Part shown: positions 17,632-27,136 of the stretch, in pieces
Position numbering within the stretch: position 1 is the first letter of the stretch
How the letters are laid out: every line of letters starts with the position of its first letter
Assembly: GCF_013522825.1 (NCBI RefSeq)
Contig: NZ_JAAMQZ010000012.1
Location: 1-64,000 of the forward strand
Reading direction: 5' to 3'
From: Stutzerimonas stutzeri
GTDB taxonomy: Bacteria > Pseudomonadota > Gammaproteobacteria > Pseudomonadales > Pseudomonadaceae
Length of the DNA: 64,000 nt
The notes under the pieces: model-generated
Databases searched by the model: none
What the model was told of the DNA's origin: nothing
The model's input: the letters and a program-made list of their open reading frames with translations, nothing else
Translations under genes and position numbers: made by a program

Positions 17632-20127
17632 TCAGACAGTGGCCCGGGAATGTCGGGCACGATGCCCCTCGTTGCTCTCCTCCGTCTCAAGAGTTGCCAG
17701 TCGCTCGTCTTCAGACGAAACGAGGGCCGGCTCACCGTGCGCGGAAGATGGCAGGAGAAAATGGGAAAGAGCCGGGATCAGGATCAGTGCCCCCAACATG
17801 TTCCACAGGAACATGAATGCCAGCAGGATGCCCATGTCGGCCTGGAACTTGATCGGCGACCAGATCCAGGGCAGCACACCCGCCGCCATGGTCAACCCGA
17901 TCAGCGCAACGATGCGCCCGACGAAGTCCAACGAAGCGGCATAGGATTTCGCCAGTGTCATGCCCTGGCGCTGCATGCTGAGCTGTACGCTGAGCAGGTA
18001 CAGGGCATAGTCCACCCCTACCCCCACGCCAACGGCAATTACCGGCAGAGTGGCAACTTTGATCCCGATCCCCAGCATCCCCATCAGCGCTTCGCACAGG
18101 ATCGAAGTGATGATCAGCGGCACCAGCGCCACCACCACAGCTCGCCAACTGCGGAAGGTGATGAAGCACAACAGGGCTACCGCGCCATACAGCACGAAGT
18201 GCAACGTCCAGAAGCTGCGCTTGACCACGATATTGGTCGTAGCCTCGATACCGGCACTACCAGCGGCCAGCATGAACTCGCGATCAGGGCTATTGAACTC
18301 AGCCGCATAACTCTCCACCTCTTGTACCACCCGATTCAGGGTGGCCGCCTTGTGGTCAGTCAGGTAGGCGATGATCGGGGTGATGCCGCAGCTCCGGTCG
18401 GTCAACTCCGGACGATCCGTGGAGAACATGTTGAAGGACTGGGTGCGGTTGCTGTCGTTCCGCGGAATGGTCAACCACTTGGGATTGCCCTCGAAGGATC
18501 CGGAGCTCGCCAGGCGAATGCCGTCGGCCGGCGAAAAGGTCGTCTGCACACCGGGCACTTCACGCAAACGGGCGCTGAGTCGATCCGCCTCGGTCAGTGA
18601 AGCAAACTCCGTGCATTTTCCCAGCGGGGTTTTCAACATTACCACGAACTGGTCGGTGGACAGGCCATAGTTCTCGCCGACGAAGGCGATATCGCGATTG
18701 TAGCGGGACTCGGGACGCAGCTCCGGCGCCCCGGCATCCAGGTCGCCAAACTGCACCTGCCTGCCCATCGAGAAACCCACCACGGTTAACAGCGCCGCAA
18801 CGCCTATGGCCAGCAAGGCACGCCGACGCTCGGTCAGGCGAATCAGCCAGGCCCGAACCTTCTGCATGGGGCTGAGGCCGGCCTCGATCTGCTCCGCGCT
18901 CTGCACACTGCGCCGGGCCGCTTCGGCACTCACACCGAAATAGGACAGCAGCACTGGAATCAGGAACAGCTTGGTGAAGATCAGTACCGCCACACCCAGG
19001 CTGGTGGTCAGCGCCATGTCACGGATCACCGGAATGTCGATGATCATCAGCACCGCGAAACCGACGATATTGACCAGCAACGCGGTCAGTCCAGCCATGA
19101 ACAGACGGCGGAAGGTATAACGCGCGGCTACGTATTTGTGCGTGCCTCGGCCCACGTCCTGCATGATGCCGTTCATTTTCTGCGCGCCGTGGGACAGGCC
19201 AATGGCGAAGATCAGAAACGGCACCAGGATCGAATAGGGGTCGAGCTCATAGCCCAGCACGCTGAGCAACCCCAGCAACCAGACCACTCCGAGCAGCGCG
19301 CAGAACACCAGCAGCAGTGTGCTGCGCAGGCAGCGCGTATAGGCGAGAACTAGCGCACTGGCGATCAGCACCGAAAAAGCGAAATAGGCCATGACATCGT
19401 AAAGGCCATCAATCAGATTCCCCACCAGCTTGGCGAAGCCGATGATGTGAATCCTGACACCATCGTTTTCCAAGGAGCGGACATTCCTCTCCAACTGCCG
19501 GGAGAAATCCGCATAATCCAGTGCCTGGCCCGTCTCCGGGTTGATATCCAGCATCGGCACAAAGATCATCGAAGAGCGCATGTTGTTGGCCACGTAGCTG
19601 CCGACGATCCCAGAGCGGTTGATGTTCTCCCGCAAGCGCTCCATCGACTCCGGGTTGCCATCCCAGCGATCGGGAATCACCGGGCCACCGCGATAGCCTT
19701 CCTCGGTCACTTCCGTCCAGCGCAGACTGCTGGTCCACAGGCCACGCATCCAGCCCTGGTCGACGCCGGGCATCAGAAACACGGCATCGTTGACCTTCTG
19801 CAAGGTCAGCAGATACTCCTTGTCGAAGATATCGCCCTTGGTGTTTTCGACCACGATACGGGTCGCATTGCCCATGCCGCGCAAGGCGTCACGGTGCTGG
19901 AAGTAATTCTGAATATAGGGGTGCGACTGCGGGATCATCTTTTCGAAGCTGGTGTTCACCGGCAACTTGAGCGCACTCCAGCCGAGCAACAGCGTCATCA
20001 GCGCACACAGCAGGATAACCATACCCCGGTGATTGAACACCAATTTCTCCAGCCAGTTCCCACTCGCTCTATCGAACTGGCGAGGGTCTTTGATGACGGG
20101 CATGTCGATCGGGTTTGAAAAAGCCAT
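17632..20127 (-). CDS. RND/MMPL-family transporter
   Basis: An 831-residue inner-membrane protein of the RND superfamily (MMPL/hydrophobe exporter branch). One membrane span lies at about residues 33-51, followed by a large periplasmic loop, a cluster of five spans from about residue 230, a second span and loop after about residue 430, and a final span cluster with VGVGVGVDYALYLL. Such proteins move lipids or sterol-like molecules using the proton gradient. It belongs to a DUF1302-DUF1329-YCF48-RND set in one operon, a combination that in my experience recurs beside hydrophobic-compound catabolism genes. Import, export and lipid-carrier roles are all possible. Confidence 0.88.
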   Translation of the reverse strand: MAFSNPIDMPVIKDPRQFDRASGNWLEKLVFNHRGMVILLCALMTLLLGWSALKLPVNTSFEKMIPQSHPYIQNYFQHRDALRGMGNATRIVVENTKGDIFDKEYLLTLQKVNDAVFLMPGVDQGWMRGLWTSSLRWTEVTEEGYRGGPVIPDRWDGNPESMERLRENINRSGIVGSYVANNMRSSMIFVPMLDINPETGQALDYADFSRQLERNVRSLENDGVRIHIIGFAKLVGNLIDGLYDVMAYFAFSVLIASALVLAYTRCLRSTLLLVFCALLGVVWLLGLLSVLGYELDPYSILVPFLIFAIGLSHGAQKMNGIMQDVGRGTHKYVAARYTFRRLFMAGLTALLVNIVGFAVLMIIDIPVIRDMALTTSLGVAVLIFTKLFLIPVLLSYFGVSAEAARRSVQSAEQIEAGLSPMQKVRAWLIRLTERRRALLAIGVAALLTVVGFSMGRQVQFGDLDAGAPELRPESRYNRDIAFVGENYGLSTDQFVVMLKTPLGKCTEFASLTEADRLSARLREVPGVQTTFSPADGIRLASSGSFEGNPKWLTIPRNDSNRTQSFNMFSTDRPELTDRSCGITPIIAYLTDHKAATLNRVVQEVESYAAEFNSPDREFMLAAGSAGIEATTNIVVKRSFWTLHFVLYGAVALLCFITFRSWRAVVVALVPLIITSILCEALMGMLGIGIKVATLPVIAVGVGVGVDYALYLLSVQLSMQRQGMTLAKSYAASLDFVGRIVALIGLTMAAGVLPWIWSPIKFQADMGILLAFMFLWNMLGALILIPALSHFLLPSSAHGEPALVSSEDERLATLETEESNEGHRARHSRATV

Positions 20128-20175
20128 ATTTGCCTCTTGTTGTTCTAAAACGCCATTCCCTGCTTCAGGCCGACT

Positions 20176-21240
20176 CTACTTCAGGTCGATGACCCGCACG
20201 CCGGAATAGCCAACCGTGACGGCCTTTCCTCCAGGCAACACCACCATGCTGGAAAAACGCCCCGGACGTGGGACGGGTACTGCCTCGAAACCTGTCAGGC
20301 CGGCATCGCTAACACTCACCCGACCATCGACGCTAGCCAACAGAAAGCGCCCGTCAGGCAGGGTCTGAACAGCGGTCAGCGCGACATTCAGACCCGTGGG
20401 CACCTGTTCCCAGGAGCCCCCCTGATCCAGCGAGCGATACAGGGTGCCTCGCAGCCCCGCCGCCATTACGGCTTTCTTGCTCACCGCCAGACTGAAGAAA
20501 CTGCCGGCGTAGCCGGTCTCCAGCGTCTCGAAACGGTCACTGTCCCTGTCGAAACGAAATACGATCCCGCGCTCGGAGACGATGAAGACTTCATCCCCCA
20601 CGCCGGCAATCGCCATGTAATGCAGGAGTTCCGGGTTGTCCACCCGCTCCATCCAGGACTCCCAGCTCTTGCCCCCATCGCGGGTAGCCAGCAGGGTGCC
20701 GAAGGTGCCAACGGCGATACCGTTGTTCTCGTCGCTGAACCAGACGTCCATCAACGCCTGCTCCGGGCCATCCTTGTAATTCAACTTGATGCCTTCGAGG
20801 TACCCGGCGGCCTGCTGATCACCGCTCGCGGCGCGCTGGCCGTAGTATTCCTCGAGTTGCCTGGCCGTCACCCGACCGTCTATTTGCTTGACCCAGGTCT
20901 GGCCCTGATCACTGCTGTGCAGCACCACACCCTCGTGACCCACTATCCAGCCCTGCCGAACAGTGGGGAAATATGCAGACAGAAGATCGGAAGATACCGG
21001 GGATGCCACCTGGGACCAGTTGGCGCCGGCATCGTCAGAAATCATGATGAGACCGCGAGCGCCTACCGCGACCAATCGCGAGCCAGCTAGGGTCACGGCA
21101 TTGAGATGCGCTCCGGCCAGATTCCTGACCTCGGATGCAGGCCGGTCCAGCGGGTCCAGAAAATCACTTCCCATACTCGTGTTTGCCGAAAGGCAAAGGG
21201 ACAAGAAGGTAAGGAAAAGCAGATTGCGTACAACAGCCAT
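20176..21240 (-). CDS. YCF48-like periplasmic beta-propeller protein
   Basis: A 354-residue protein with an N-terminal signal peptide (MAVVRNLLFLTFLSLCLSA) and repeated BNR/YCF48-type motifs, for example SDDAGANW, SSDQGQTW, TRDGGKSW and SLDQGGSW, typical of a multi-bladed propeller. YCF48-like proteins act as assembly or scaffolding factors; here the context suggests a periplasmic partner of the RND protein. The start at 21240 has GAGGG upstream; a longer frame reaches past the terminator at 21290 and is unlikely. Confidence 0.85.
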   Translation of the reverse strand: MAVVRNLLFLTFLSLCLSANTSMGSDFLDPLDRPASEVRNLAGAHLNAVTLAGSRLVAVGARGLIMISDDAGANWSQVASPVSSDLLSAYFPTVRQGWIVGHEGVVLHSSDQGQTWVKQIDGRVTARQLEEYYGQRAASGDQQAAGYLEGIKLNYKDGPEQALMDVWFSDENNGIAVGTFGTLLATRDGGKSWESWMERVDNPELLHYMAIAGVGDEVFIVSERGIVFRFDRDSDRFETLETGYAGSFFSLAVSKKAVMAAGLRGTLYRSLDQGGSWEQVPTGLNVALTAVQTLPDGRFLLASVDGRVSVSDAGLTGFEAVPVPRPGRFSSMVVLPGGKAVTVGYSGVRVIDLK

Positions 21241-21289
21241 TTCACCCTCACAGCAATACCTAGCCACATTCAACGCCCGAGCTTTTGGG

Positions 21290-21318
21290 AAAAAAGAGGG
21301 GGGAATGGCTCCCCCTCC
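21290..21318 (-). terminator. intra-operon terminator/attenuator
   Basis: On the minus strand a G5-rich stem (GAGGGGG) pairs with CCCCCCTC and is followed by a run of T residues. It stands between DUF1329 and the YCF48 gene, so the outer-membrane and periplasmic proteins would be made in larger amounts than the downstream RND, SDR and synthetase. Confidence 0.7.
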
Positions 21319-21351
21319 TACGCTCAACGCTCAAGCCTTGCCATGGGGCAG

Positions 21352-22731
21352 TCAGCGAATCCCGCTGCCTGCCATGGATCCCGAAGTGAAGTAGTTGCCC
21401 GGGAAAGGATCGACTTGGTAGAAGCCGGTCATGCCCGGTGCAGCCATCAGCGAGCCATTGCCGTATACACCCTTGGTCATGTCGTACAGAACATAGTGGC
21501 CGTTACGGTAGGCGGGCTTCTCGTATTGCTGGACGGACAGTTGATACATCAGGTGATGCACCTTACCCGCCTGATCCAGGGAGTGATACGCCAGGATGGC
21601 CCAGCTATCCTCATCGATCAGGAAGCGCTTGACCTTTTGCACATGGCGCTCGCCCGGCTTGAGGGTGGCCTCGACCACCCACATGCGGTGCAGCTCCCAA
21701 CGCAGAATGTCGGGGTTCAGGTGCTTCGGCGTATTAGCCAGTTTCGGATCGGCACTCCAGGCCTTGTAGGTGTTGTAAGGCACGTACATTTCCTTGCGCC
21801 CGACCAGTTTGAAGTCGAACTTGTCCATCTTGCCGTCGAAGCCGTTGATCTCATCGAACAGCAGGATGCCGCCACTGGCCGTACTCACCGTGTCGTACTT
21901 GAACTCCGGCGCCAGCCGGACACGGCGCTGCCCAGGCACATAGGACCAGGCCATGGCGTCACGCTGGTGGGTTTCCAGGAAGTTGAAGCGCATCTGCTTC
22001 ACCCCCACCGAGGCAGCCGGTGCGGTGGTGGTGGCGATCAGCGCCCAGTAAGGCTGGTTGGCCGGCACCTTGTCGAGGCTGTTGTCCCAGAAGTAATTGC
22101 GGTTCTCGATCAACTGGATACTGGACAGCGTCACCCCACCCGAGCTGTCGATCAGATAGGCAGCCTGGGTACCCTCGGTATATGGCAGCTCAAACTTGGT
22201 ATTGGCATTCCACATCACCTCGTAACCGCTCTTCGGCAGAGGGAAGGGAACCTGCGCATGAGCACCTTCCAGCCCCGGGGCGTCACCCACCAGACGCGGG
22301 TTCTTCACTCGACTGATGGTGTTGTCATATACCCACTGCGGGAAGCAGGCAGAGCGCTGAGTCGGATAAACGTCCACGCGGAAGCTTTCCGGATAACGCT
22401 TGAACAACTCCTGGGTACCTTCGTCCAGTTTGTCCTGATACTGGGCCATATTGGCTGCAGTGATGCTGAACAACGGTTTCTCGTTGCTGAAAGGATCGGC
22501 ATAGGGCGAACCGCCCTTGGCCCCCATGATCGGCTTGTAATCGGCCGGTGCCGTACACAAACCACCATCCCAAGCAGGAATGCTGCCATCGGCATTGCCG
22601 GCCTTGATCGCCCCCATGGGCGTCAGGGTGGTGCCGAGCTGGCTGATTTCCTCATCCGTCGGCGTAGCGACAACCTGGCCGGCGAACAGTGCGCTGGCAA
22701 CACCCAGCATGATCATCTTCTTGTAATTCAT
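21352..22731 (-). CDS. DUF1329 family periplasmic/outer-membrane lipoprotein-like protein
   Basis: A 459-residue DUF1329 protein with a cleavable signal peptide (MNYKKMIMLGVASALFAGQVVA). Family members are distantly related to the LolA/LolB-like lipid carrier fold and are nearly always paired with DUF1302, as here (39 nt apart). The likely role is handling a hydrophobic substrate or lipid at the outer membrane. No membrane spans occur beyond the signal. Function is inferred from context only. Confidence 0.85.
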   Translation of the reverse strand: MNYKKMIMLGVASALFAGQVVATPTDEEISQLGTTLTPMGAIKAGNADGSIPAWDGGLCTAPADYKPIMGAKGGSPYADPFSNEKPLFSITAANMAQYQDKLDEGTQELFKRYPESFRVDVYPTQRSACFPQWVYDNTISRVKNPRLVGDAPGLEGAHAQVPFPLPKSGYEVMWNANTKFELPYTEGTQAAYLIDSSGGVTLSSIQLIENRNYFWDNSLDKVPANQPYWALIATTTAPAASVGVKQMRFNFLETHQRDAMAWSYVPGQRRVRLAPEFKYDTVSTASGGILLFDEINGFDGKMDKFDFKLVGRKEMYVPYNTYKAWSADPKLANTPKHLNPDILRWELHRMWVVEATLKPGERHVQKVKRFLIDEDSWAILAYHSLDQAGKVHHLMYQLSVQQYEKPAYRNGHYVLYDMTKGVYGNGSLMAAPGMTGFYQVDPFPGNYFTSGSMAGSGIR

Positions 22732-22770
22732 TGACCACTCCCTCGAATCAAGCGGGATAAAGAGTATCGA

Positions 22771-24516
22771 CTAGAAGGTCGCCTTGTAGGACAAGGACAG
22801 CCAGCCGTGGTTGTTCAGCACCGCATCGCCACCGGTATGGTCGCTCGTGACGATACCCTGGGCCCGGTTGATCTTGTAGGGAGCATACGAGTCGGCCCAG
22901 CGCAAGGTGAAGTTGTGTACTCCGCGGTACTTGCCGGTGACACCGATCGAGTAGCTGTAGACATCCTCGCGTACACCCGCCATGGCCGGACCATTGCCAT
23001 CCAGGCCATAGGCGAGGCTTGTCGGCATCGATACATCCCAACCGGGGAACAACTGAGGCCACTCGGGGGTGAAGCCCACCTGGACGCCCCAGGCATCCTT
23101 GGTGGTGCAGTAGGCCTTGGGCCCGGTGCAGCCGTAACCATAGCCGTTGAAGCGCCCTTCATTCTCGGTGATCTTGTCCAGGCGGCTGTAGGTCAGCTCG
23201 GCCTGCAGGGTCCCGCCGGTCCACAGAGGCGTTCTCGGCAGCAGGTAAATGCCATTTACCAGTGCATGCCAGGTATTGCCCCGCGCGCCTTCGGCTTCGC
23301 CATAGCTGGCCTCGGCCGCAGCACCGTTACCCCCCGCCAGCACGGTGTAGCCGGACGCCGAGTTCAGCGCGGTATTCTTGCGATAGGACAGCTCGCCCGC
23401 GAGGCTGATGGTGGCCAGGTTCTTGGTCAGGCTGAAGCCGTACAGCTCGGTGTCACGCGCATAATTCAGACGGATGGCATTGGGCATCCCCGCAAGCACG
23501 ACACCAGGCGCCATCTCCCTCAGGCCAATCTGCGTGAAGCTCCACGGAACCTTCTCGTCGAACTTGCGGTAGTAGAGACCCGCCGTGCCGCCCAGCCACC
23601 AGGGGCTCCAGCGCAGGCTCAAACCAAAGTCGCCACGCTTCTTGCCGGGCTCCAGATCATCACCGTTTGGAATCCCTCCCGGCATCCCCACCGCGGGCGA
23701 AGCCCCCAGGTCGGAACGCGAACCGTCAGCCGGCGCGAAGAAACTGCCTGCCGGAATGGTACGGAAGGGCTTCCAGTCCAACAGGTACTGAGCTGAGAGA
23801 GAGAGCTCGTCAGTCAGCGAAATCTGCGTGGAGATCTGCTTGAGCGGGAGAAACAGTTCCTTGGCCTCGGAACCCGGGCTGGACGCAGCCTTGATGGTAT
23901 CCACCGGCCCCTGGGAGTAGGCGATGCTGTTGCCGATGGAATACAGCGACTCGCCCCAGTAGACGTTGTGCTGCCCCGCCTTGAGGTTCACACCCACGCT
24001 GCCTACCTGAAAGCTGGTAAAGGCGAAGGCGTCAAGGATCTCTCCCGACAAGCCGGAGATATAGCGATTCGCATAGGAAGTGTAGTGGTCATTGGTGTAG
24101 TTGCCACTGCCCGCCAACTGCTTGTTCGGCTCCGACTTGCCCTGGTATGCCTCGTCATACCAGGCCGCAGCGCTCACACGCACGCCGTGGGCACGCTTCC
24201 ACACCAGATCGAGCTCCGACAGCAGATCCACCCGGTTGGTCACCAGGTCGCCTCGGCCGAATTTATTCTCGGTATCGTCGTAGAAATGCGAGTTGGTGAA
24301 GTCCTTGTTTTTCCCTTCCATGCGCCAGCCCGCGGTGTAACGAACCGTATTATCCCAACGCGCCTCGAAATCCGGGTTACCAGTTTCGATCGCCATCGCA
24401 TGCACGGAGCCGCTTCCGGTCGCGCCGAGAACCAATGCGATGGACCATGACAGCTTGGAAAGGCATGGACGGTCATTGGAACGACCGCGAGCACTTCTTG
24501 TATTTGCTTTGTTCAC
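22771..24516 (-). CDS. DUF1302 family outer-membrane beta-barrel protein
   Basis: A 581-residue DUF1302 protein. After a signal segment comes a long beta-rich sequence beginning near FEARWDNTVRYTAGW, ending in a terminal phenylalanine (LSLSYKATF) as expected for an outer-membrane barrel. I chose GTG 24516 because GGAGC lies just upstream; an ATG at 24627 is open but close to the operator and lacks a ribosome site. It leads the envelope operon and probably forms the outer-membrane entry or exit point for the substrate. Confidence 0.85.
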   Translation of the reverse strand: MNKANTRSARGRSNDRPCLSKLSWSIALVLGATGSGSVHAMAIETGNPDFEARWDNTVRYTAGWRMEGKNKDFTNSHFYDDTENKFGRGDLVTNRVDLLSELDLVWKRAHGVRVSAAAWYDEAYQGKSEPNKQLAGSGNYTNDHYTSYANRYISGLSGEILDAFAFTSFQVGSVGVNLKAGQHNVYWGESLYSIGNSIAYSQGPVDTIKAASSPGSEAKELFLPLKQISTQISLTDELSLSAQYLLDWKPFRTIPAGSFFAPADGSRSDLGASPAVGMPGGIPNGDDLEPGKKRGDFGLSLRWSPWWLGGTAGLYYRKFDEKVPWSFTQIGLREMAPGVVLAGMPNAIRLNYARDTELYGFSLTKNLATISLAGELSYRKNTALNSASGYTVLAGGNGAAAEASYGEAEGARGNTWHALVNGIYLLPRTPLWTGGTLQAELTYSRLDKITENEGRFNGYGYGCTGPKAYCTTKDAWGVQVGFTPEWPQLFPGWDVSMPTSLAYGLDGNGPAMAGVREDVYSYSIGVTGKYRGVHNFTLRWADSYAPYKINRAQGIVTSDHTGGDAVLNNHGWLSLSYKATF

Positions 24517-24647
24517 TTGGCTGCTCCGATTCAGATCGGTTTTTATTGTCGGCTTCGCCTCCTCAGCGAGGAGAATGAAGCACCGGCAGGGTAGAGAGCT
24601 CCTCAGCTTTTGGCGGATGCCTACCAATCAAGACTCTCGAGTCACAA

Positions 24648-24662
24648 GCTAACATATAGTCA
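24648..24662. promoter_or_regulatory. operator copy 3 (CTAAC-N5-GTCAG)
   Basis: CTAACATATAGTCAG lies 131 nt before the DUF1302 start in the 574-bp divergent region 24517-25090. That region holds no gene I can support. A second copy lies 324 nt further right, so each of the two big operons has its own site. Confidence 0.75.
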
Positions 24663-24986
24663 GCTTTGCGCAAGGCTTTCCCTCAAAAAAATACCCTTCG
24701 GCGTTTTCGTTTCCAATCAGCCATTTAACGTTGGTGCCGAGACTGTCACAGCCCGCCACCCAATCCTCCCCCAGAAATACGCTTCCCCTGCCGAGCGATT
24801 GCGAACCATAAACCCAGTCATCGAGCCATTCAGAACCGAGCGCTGCGCAGCATGAAGCGTCCCTGCGAACTGAGGTCTTCTGGTCTCCCCCCCTCCTCCC
24901 CCTCTCAAAACTCGCACCAGTGACCGATTACAAACCATGGTGAGACTGGCGATTCACCGGAAAATCCTCTGGCGCCACACACATAA

Positions 24987-25001
24987 CTGATATATTGTCA
25001 G
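24987..25001. promoter_or_regulatory. operator copy 4 (CTGAT-N5-GTCAG)
   Basis: CTGATATATTGTCAG lies 89 nt before the start of the dienoyl-CoA reductase-like gene and is the site for the long plus-strand operon 25091-34440. Only one of ten half-site bases departs from the perfect palindrome. Confidence 0.75.
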
Positions 25002-25090
25002 CTATATGTCATAAACAAGCGCCTCGACGACAGCAGGATAGCGCCTGCCGGATATTCGAAGGTCAAGAGCGGATCTCCAAGGAGGCAAAA

Positions 25091-27103
25091 ATGCCCGACG
25101 CTCCATACCCCCATCTGTTCCAGGAAATTCTCCTGCGCAACCTGAGAATCCCCAACCGCACGGTGATGGCTCCGATGTCCACCAACCTGGGCAGTCAGGA
25201 AGGTTTCGTGACTCCCGAACAGGTCGCGTTCTACCGCGAGCGCGCGAGCGGCGGCACGGGGATGATCATCGTGGAGTTCTGCTGTGTAGAGGGCGCCACC
25301 GGGCGTTCCGAGCATCGTCAGCTCACCCTGGAATCTCCCGCCCAGGTGGCTGGACACCAGCGTCTGGTGGAAGCCATCACCTCGGCCGGTTCCGTGGCCT
25401 GCCTGCAACTGCAGCACGGTGGCCGTGGTGCCAAGCGCGACCTGCTCGCCGATGGCATGCCCATCGCCCCCAGCGACGTCGCGACACGCTCCGGGCGCCT
25501 GATGGCGCGCGGGATGGATGACGCCGAGGTGGAGCGTCTGGTCGAGGCGTTCGGTCGCGCCGCCGAACTGGGGGTACAGGCCGGCTACCAGGCCGTGGAA
25601 CTGCATGGCGCCCATGGTTACCTGCTCACGTCCTTCCTCTCGCCCTACTCCAACCAGCGCACCGATCGCTGGGGCGGGGACGAGGAGCGCCGGCTCGAGT
25701 TCCCCCGCCGGGTGATCCAGCGAGTACGCCAGAGCATCGGCGACCGCCCGCTGATCTTCCGCCTGTCTGCCGACGAGTTCACTCCGGACGGGCTGAGCAT
25801 CGAGGACATGGAACGCATCGCACCCAAGCTGGCCGCCGCCGGGGTGGATGCCCTGCACGTTTCCATCGGTCTGGGCTGGACCAGCTTCGACAAGGTGATC
25901 GAACCCATGTCGACTCCCGAAGGTTGGCGCCTGCCCTACTCCCGGCGCATCCGCGCGGTGGTCGACGTACCGGTGATCACGGTCGGCCAGATTCGCTGGC
26001 CGGAAACCGCCGAACGCGCGATCCGCGAAGGCGACGCTGACATGATCGCCCTCGGCCGCCCCCTGCTGGCCGATCCACAATGGGCGAACAAGGCCCGACT
26101 TGGCGAGCGGGACGGCATCCGCCCCTGCACGTCCTGCAACTACTGCGTCGCCATCAGCTCTGCCGCCGACGGCGCCATCGGTTGCGCCGAGAACCCACGC
26201 ACCGGCCACGAGCTGGACAGCCTGCCGGAAGCCGGCAACCTGCGCGGCCAGCGCGCCATAGTCATCGGCGGCGGACCTGGCGGCATGGCCGCGGCGCTGA
26301 TGCTGCAACAGGCCGGCTTCGCCACCGAACTGCACGAGTCGCGCTCTGTCCTCGGCGGCGGCCTGATCGCCTCCGCTGCGCCCCCGTTCAAGGACAAGCT
26401 CACCTGGTACCTGGACTACCTACATCGCCAGCTCGAACACAGCAACGTATCGGTGCGCCTGGACAGCCGTATAGAGCTGGTCGATCTGGATGCCGGCGCA
26501 AAACCGGCCATCGTCATGCTGGCCACCGGCGGCCACGCCATCCGCATGCCCATAGATGGAGCCGACAACCCCATCGTCCGCGATGCCTACGACCTGTTGA
26601 TGGGTGACAGCGCGCGCCTGCCGCTCGCGGTCGGCGAGAAGCCGGTACTGGTCTATGGCGGTGGCGAGACCGGTTGCGAAACCGCCGAACTGCTTAGCGA
26701 GCAGGGCCATGAGGTGGTGCTGGTAAGCCGCTCGCCGGCTGAGCAACTGGCTCGCTCGGCAGAGGTGATCTACCGCGGAGTGCTGAAACAACGCCTGCTG
26801 AACAACCCGCGCATCCGCATCCAGGACAACGCCAGCATCGAGCGTATCGACGCCGACGGTGCTGTGCTGCTGCGCCATCAGGACGGCAGCAGCAGCGAAC
26901 TGCAGACCAGCGCCGTGCTTATCGCCCAGGGCCGACGCCCGGACGAAAGCCTGCTGCGCGGCCTGCTGGAGGCGCAACTGCCGGTCACCGTGATCGGCGA
27001 CGCCCGGCGCGGCGGCCGCATCGGCGATGCGGTGCATGACGCCTACCGCGCCGTCCACAGCCTCTGTGCCAGCGCGGCGCCACTGCGCCCGCTGGCCTGC
27101 TGA
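25091..27103 (+). CDS. NADH:flavin oxidoreductase, 2,4-dienoyl-CoA reductase type
   Basis: A 670-residue iron-sulfur flavoprotein. The N-terminal FMN barrel carries HGAHGYLLTSFLSPYSNQR and WGG (about residues 172-196), a 4Fe-4S site is formed by C346, C349, C352 and C365, and the C-terminal half binds FAD (IGGGPGGMAA) and NAD(P) (VYGGGETGCE). The layout is that of bacterial 2,4-dienoyl-CoA reductase and of BaiCD/BaiH, which reduce steroid enones. It probably reduces a conjugated double bond in a CoA ester or ring ketone. AAGGAGG stands 5 nt before ATG 25091. It is the first gene of the operon. Confidence 0.9.
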   Translation: MPDAPYPHLFQEILLRNLRIPNRTVMAPMSTNLGSQEGFVTPEQVAFYRERASGGTGMIIVEFCCVEGATGRSEHRQLTLESPAQVAGHQRLVEAITSAGSVACLQLQHGGRGAKRDLLADGMPIAPSDVATRSGRLMARGMDDAEVERLVEAFGRAAELGVQAGYQAVELHGAHGYLLTSFLSPYSNQRTDRWGGDEERRLEFPRRVIQRVRQSIGDRPLIFRLSADEFTPDGLSIEDMERIAPKLAAAGVDALHVSIGLGWTSFDKVIEPMSTPEGWRLPYSRRIRAVVDVPVITVGQIRWPETAERAIREGDADMIALGRPLLADPQWANKARLGERDGIRPCTSCNYCVAISSAADGAIGCAENPRTGHELDSLPEAGNLRGQRAIVIGGGPGGMAAALMLQQAGFATELHESRSVLGGGLIASAAPPFKDKLTWYLDYLHRQLEHSNVSVRLDSRIELVDLDAGAKPAIVMLATGGHAIRMPIDGADNPIVRDAYDLLMGDSARLPLAVGEKPVLVYGGGETGCETAELLSEQGHEVVLVSRSPAEQLARSAEVIYRGVLKQRLLNNPRIRIQDNASIERIDADGAVLLRHQDGSSSELQTSAVLIAQGRRPDESLLRGLLEAQLPVTVIGDARRGGRIGDAVHDAYRAVHSLCASAAPLRPLAC

Positions 27104-27136
27104 ACGAGAACAGCAACCCTGTCGAAGGAAATTGCC

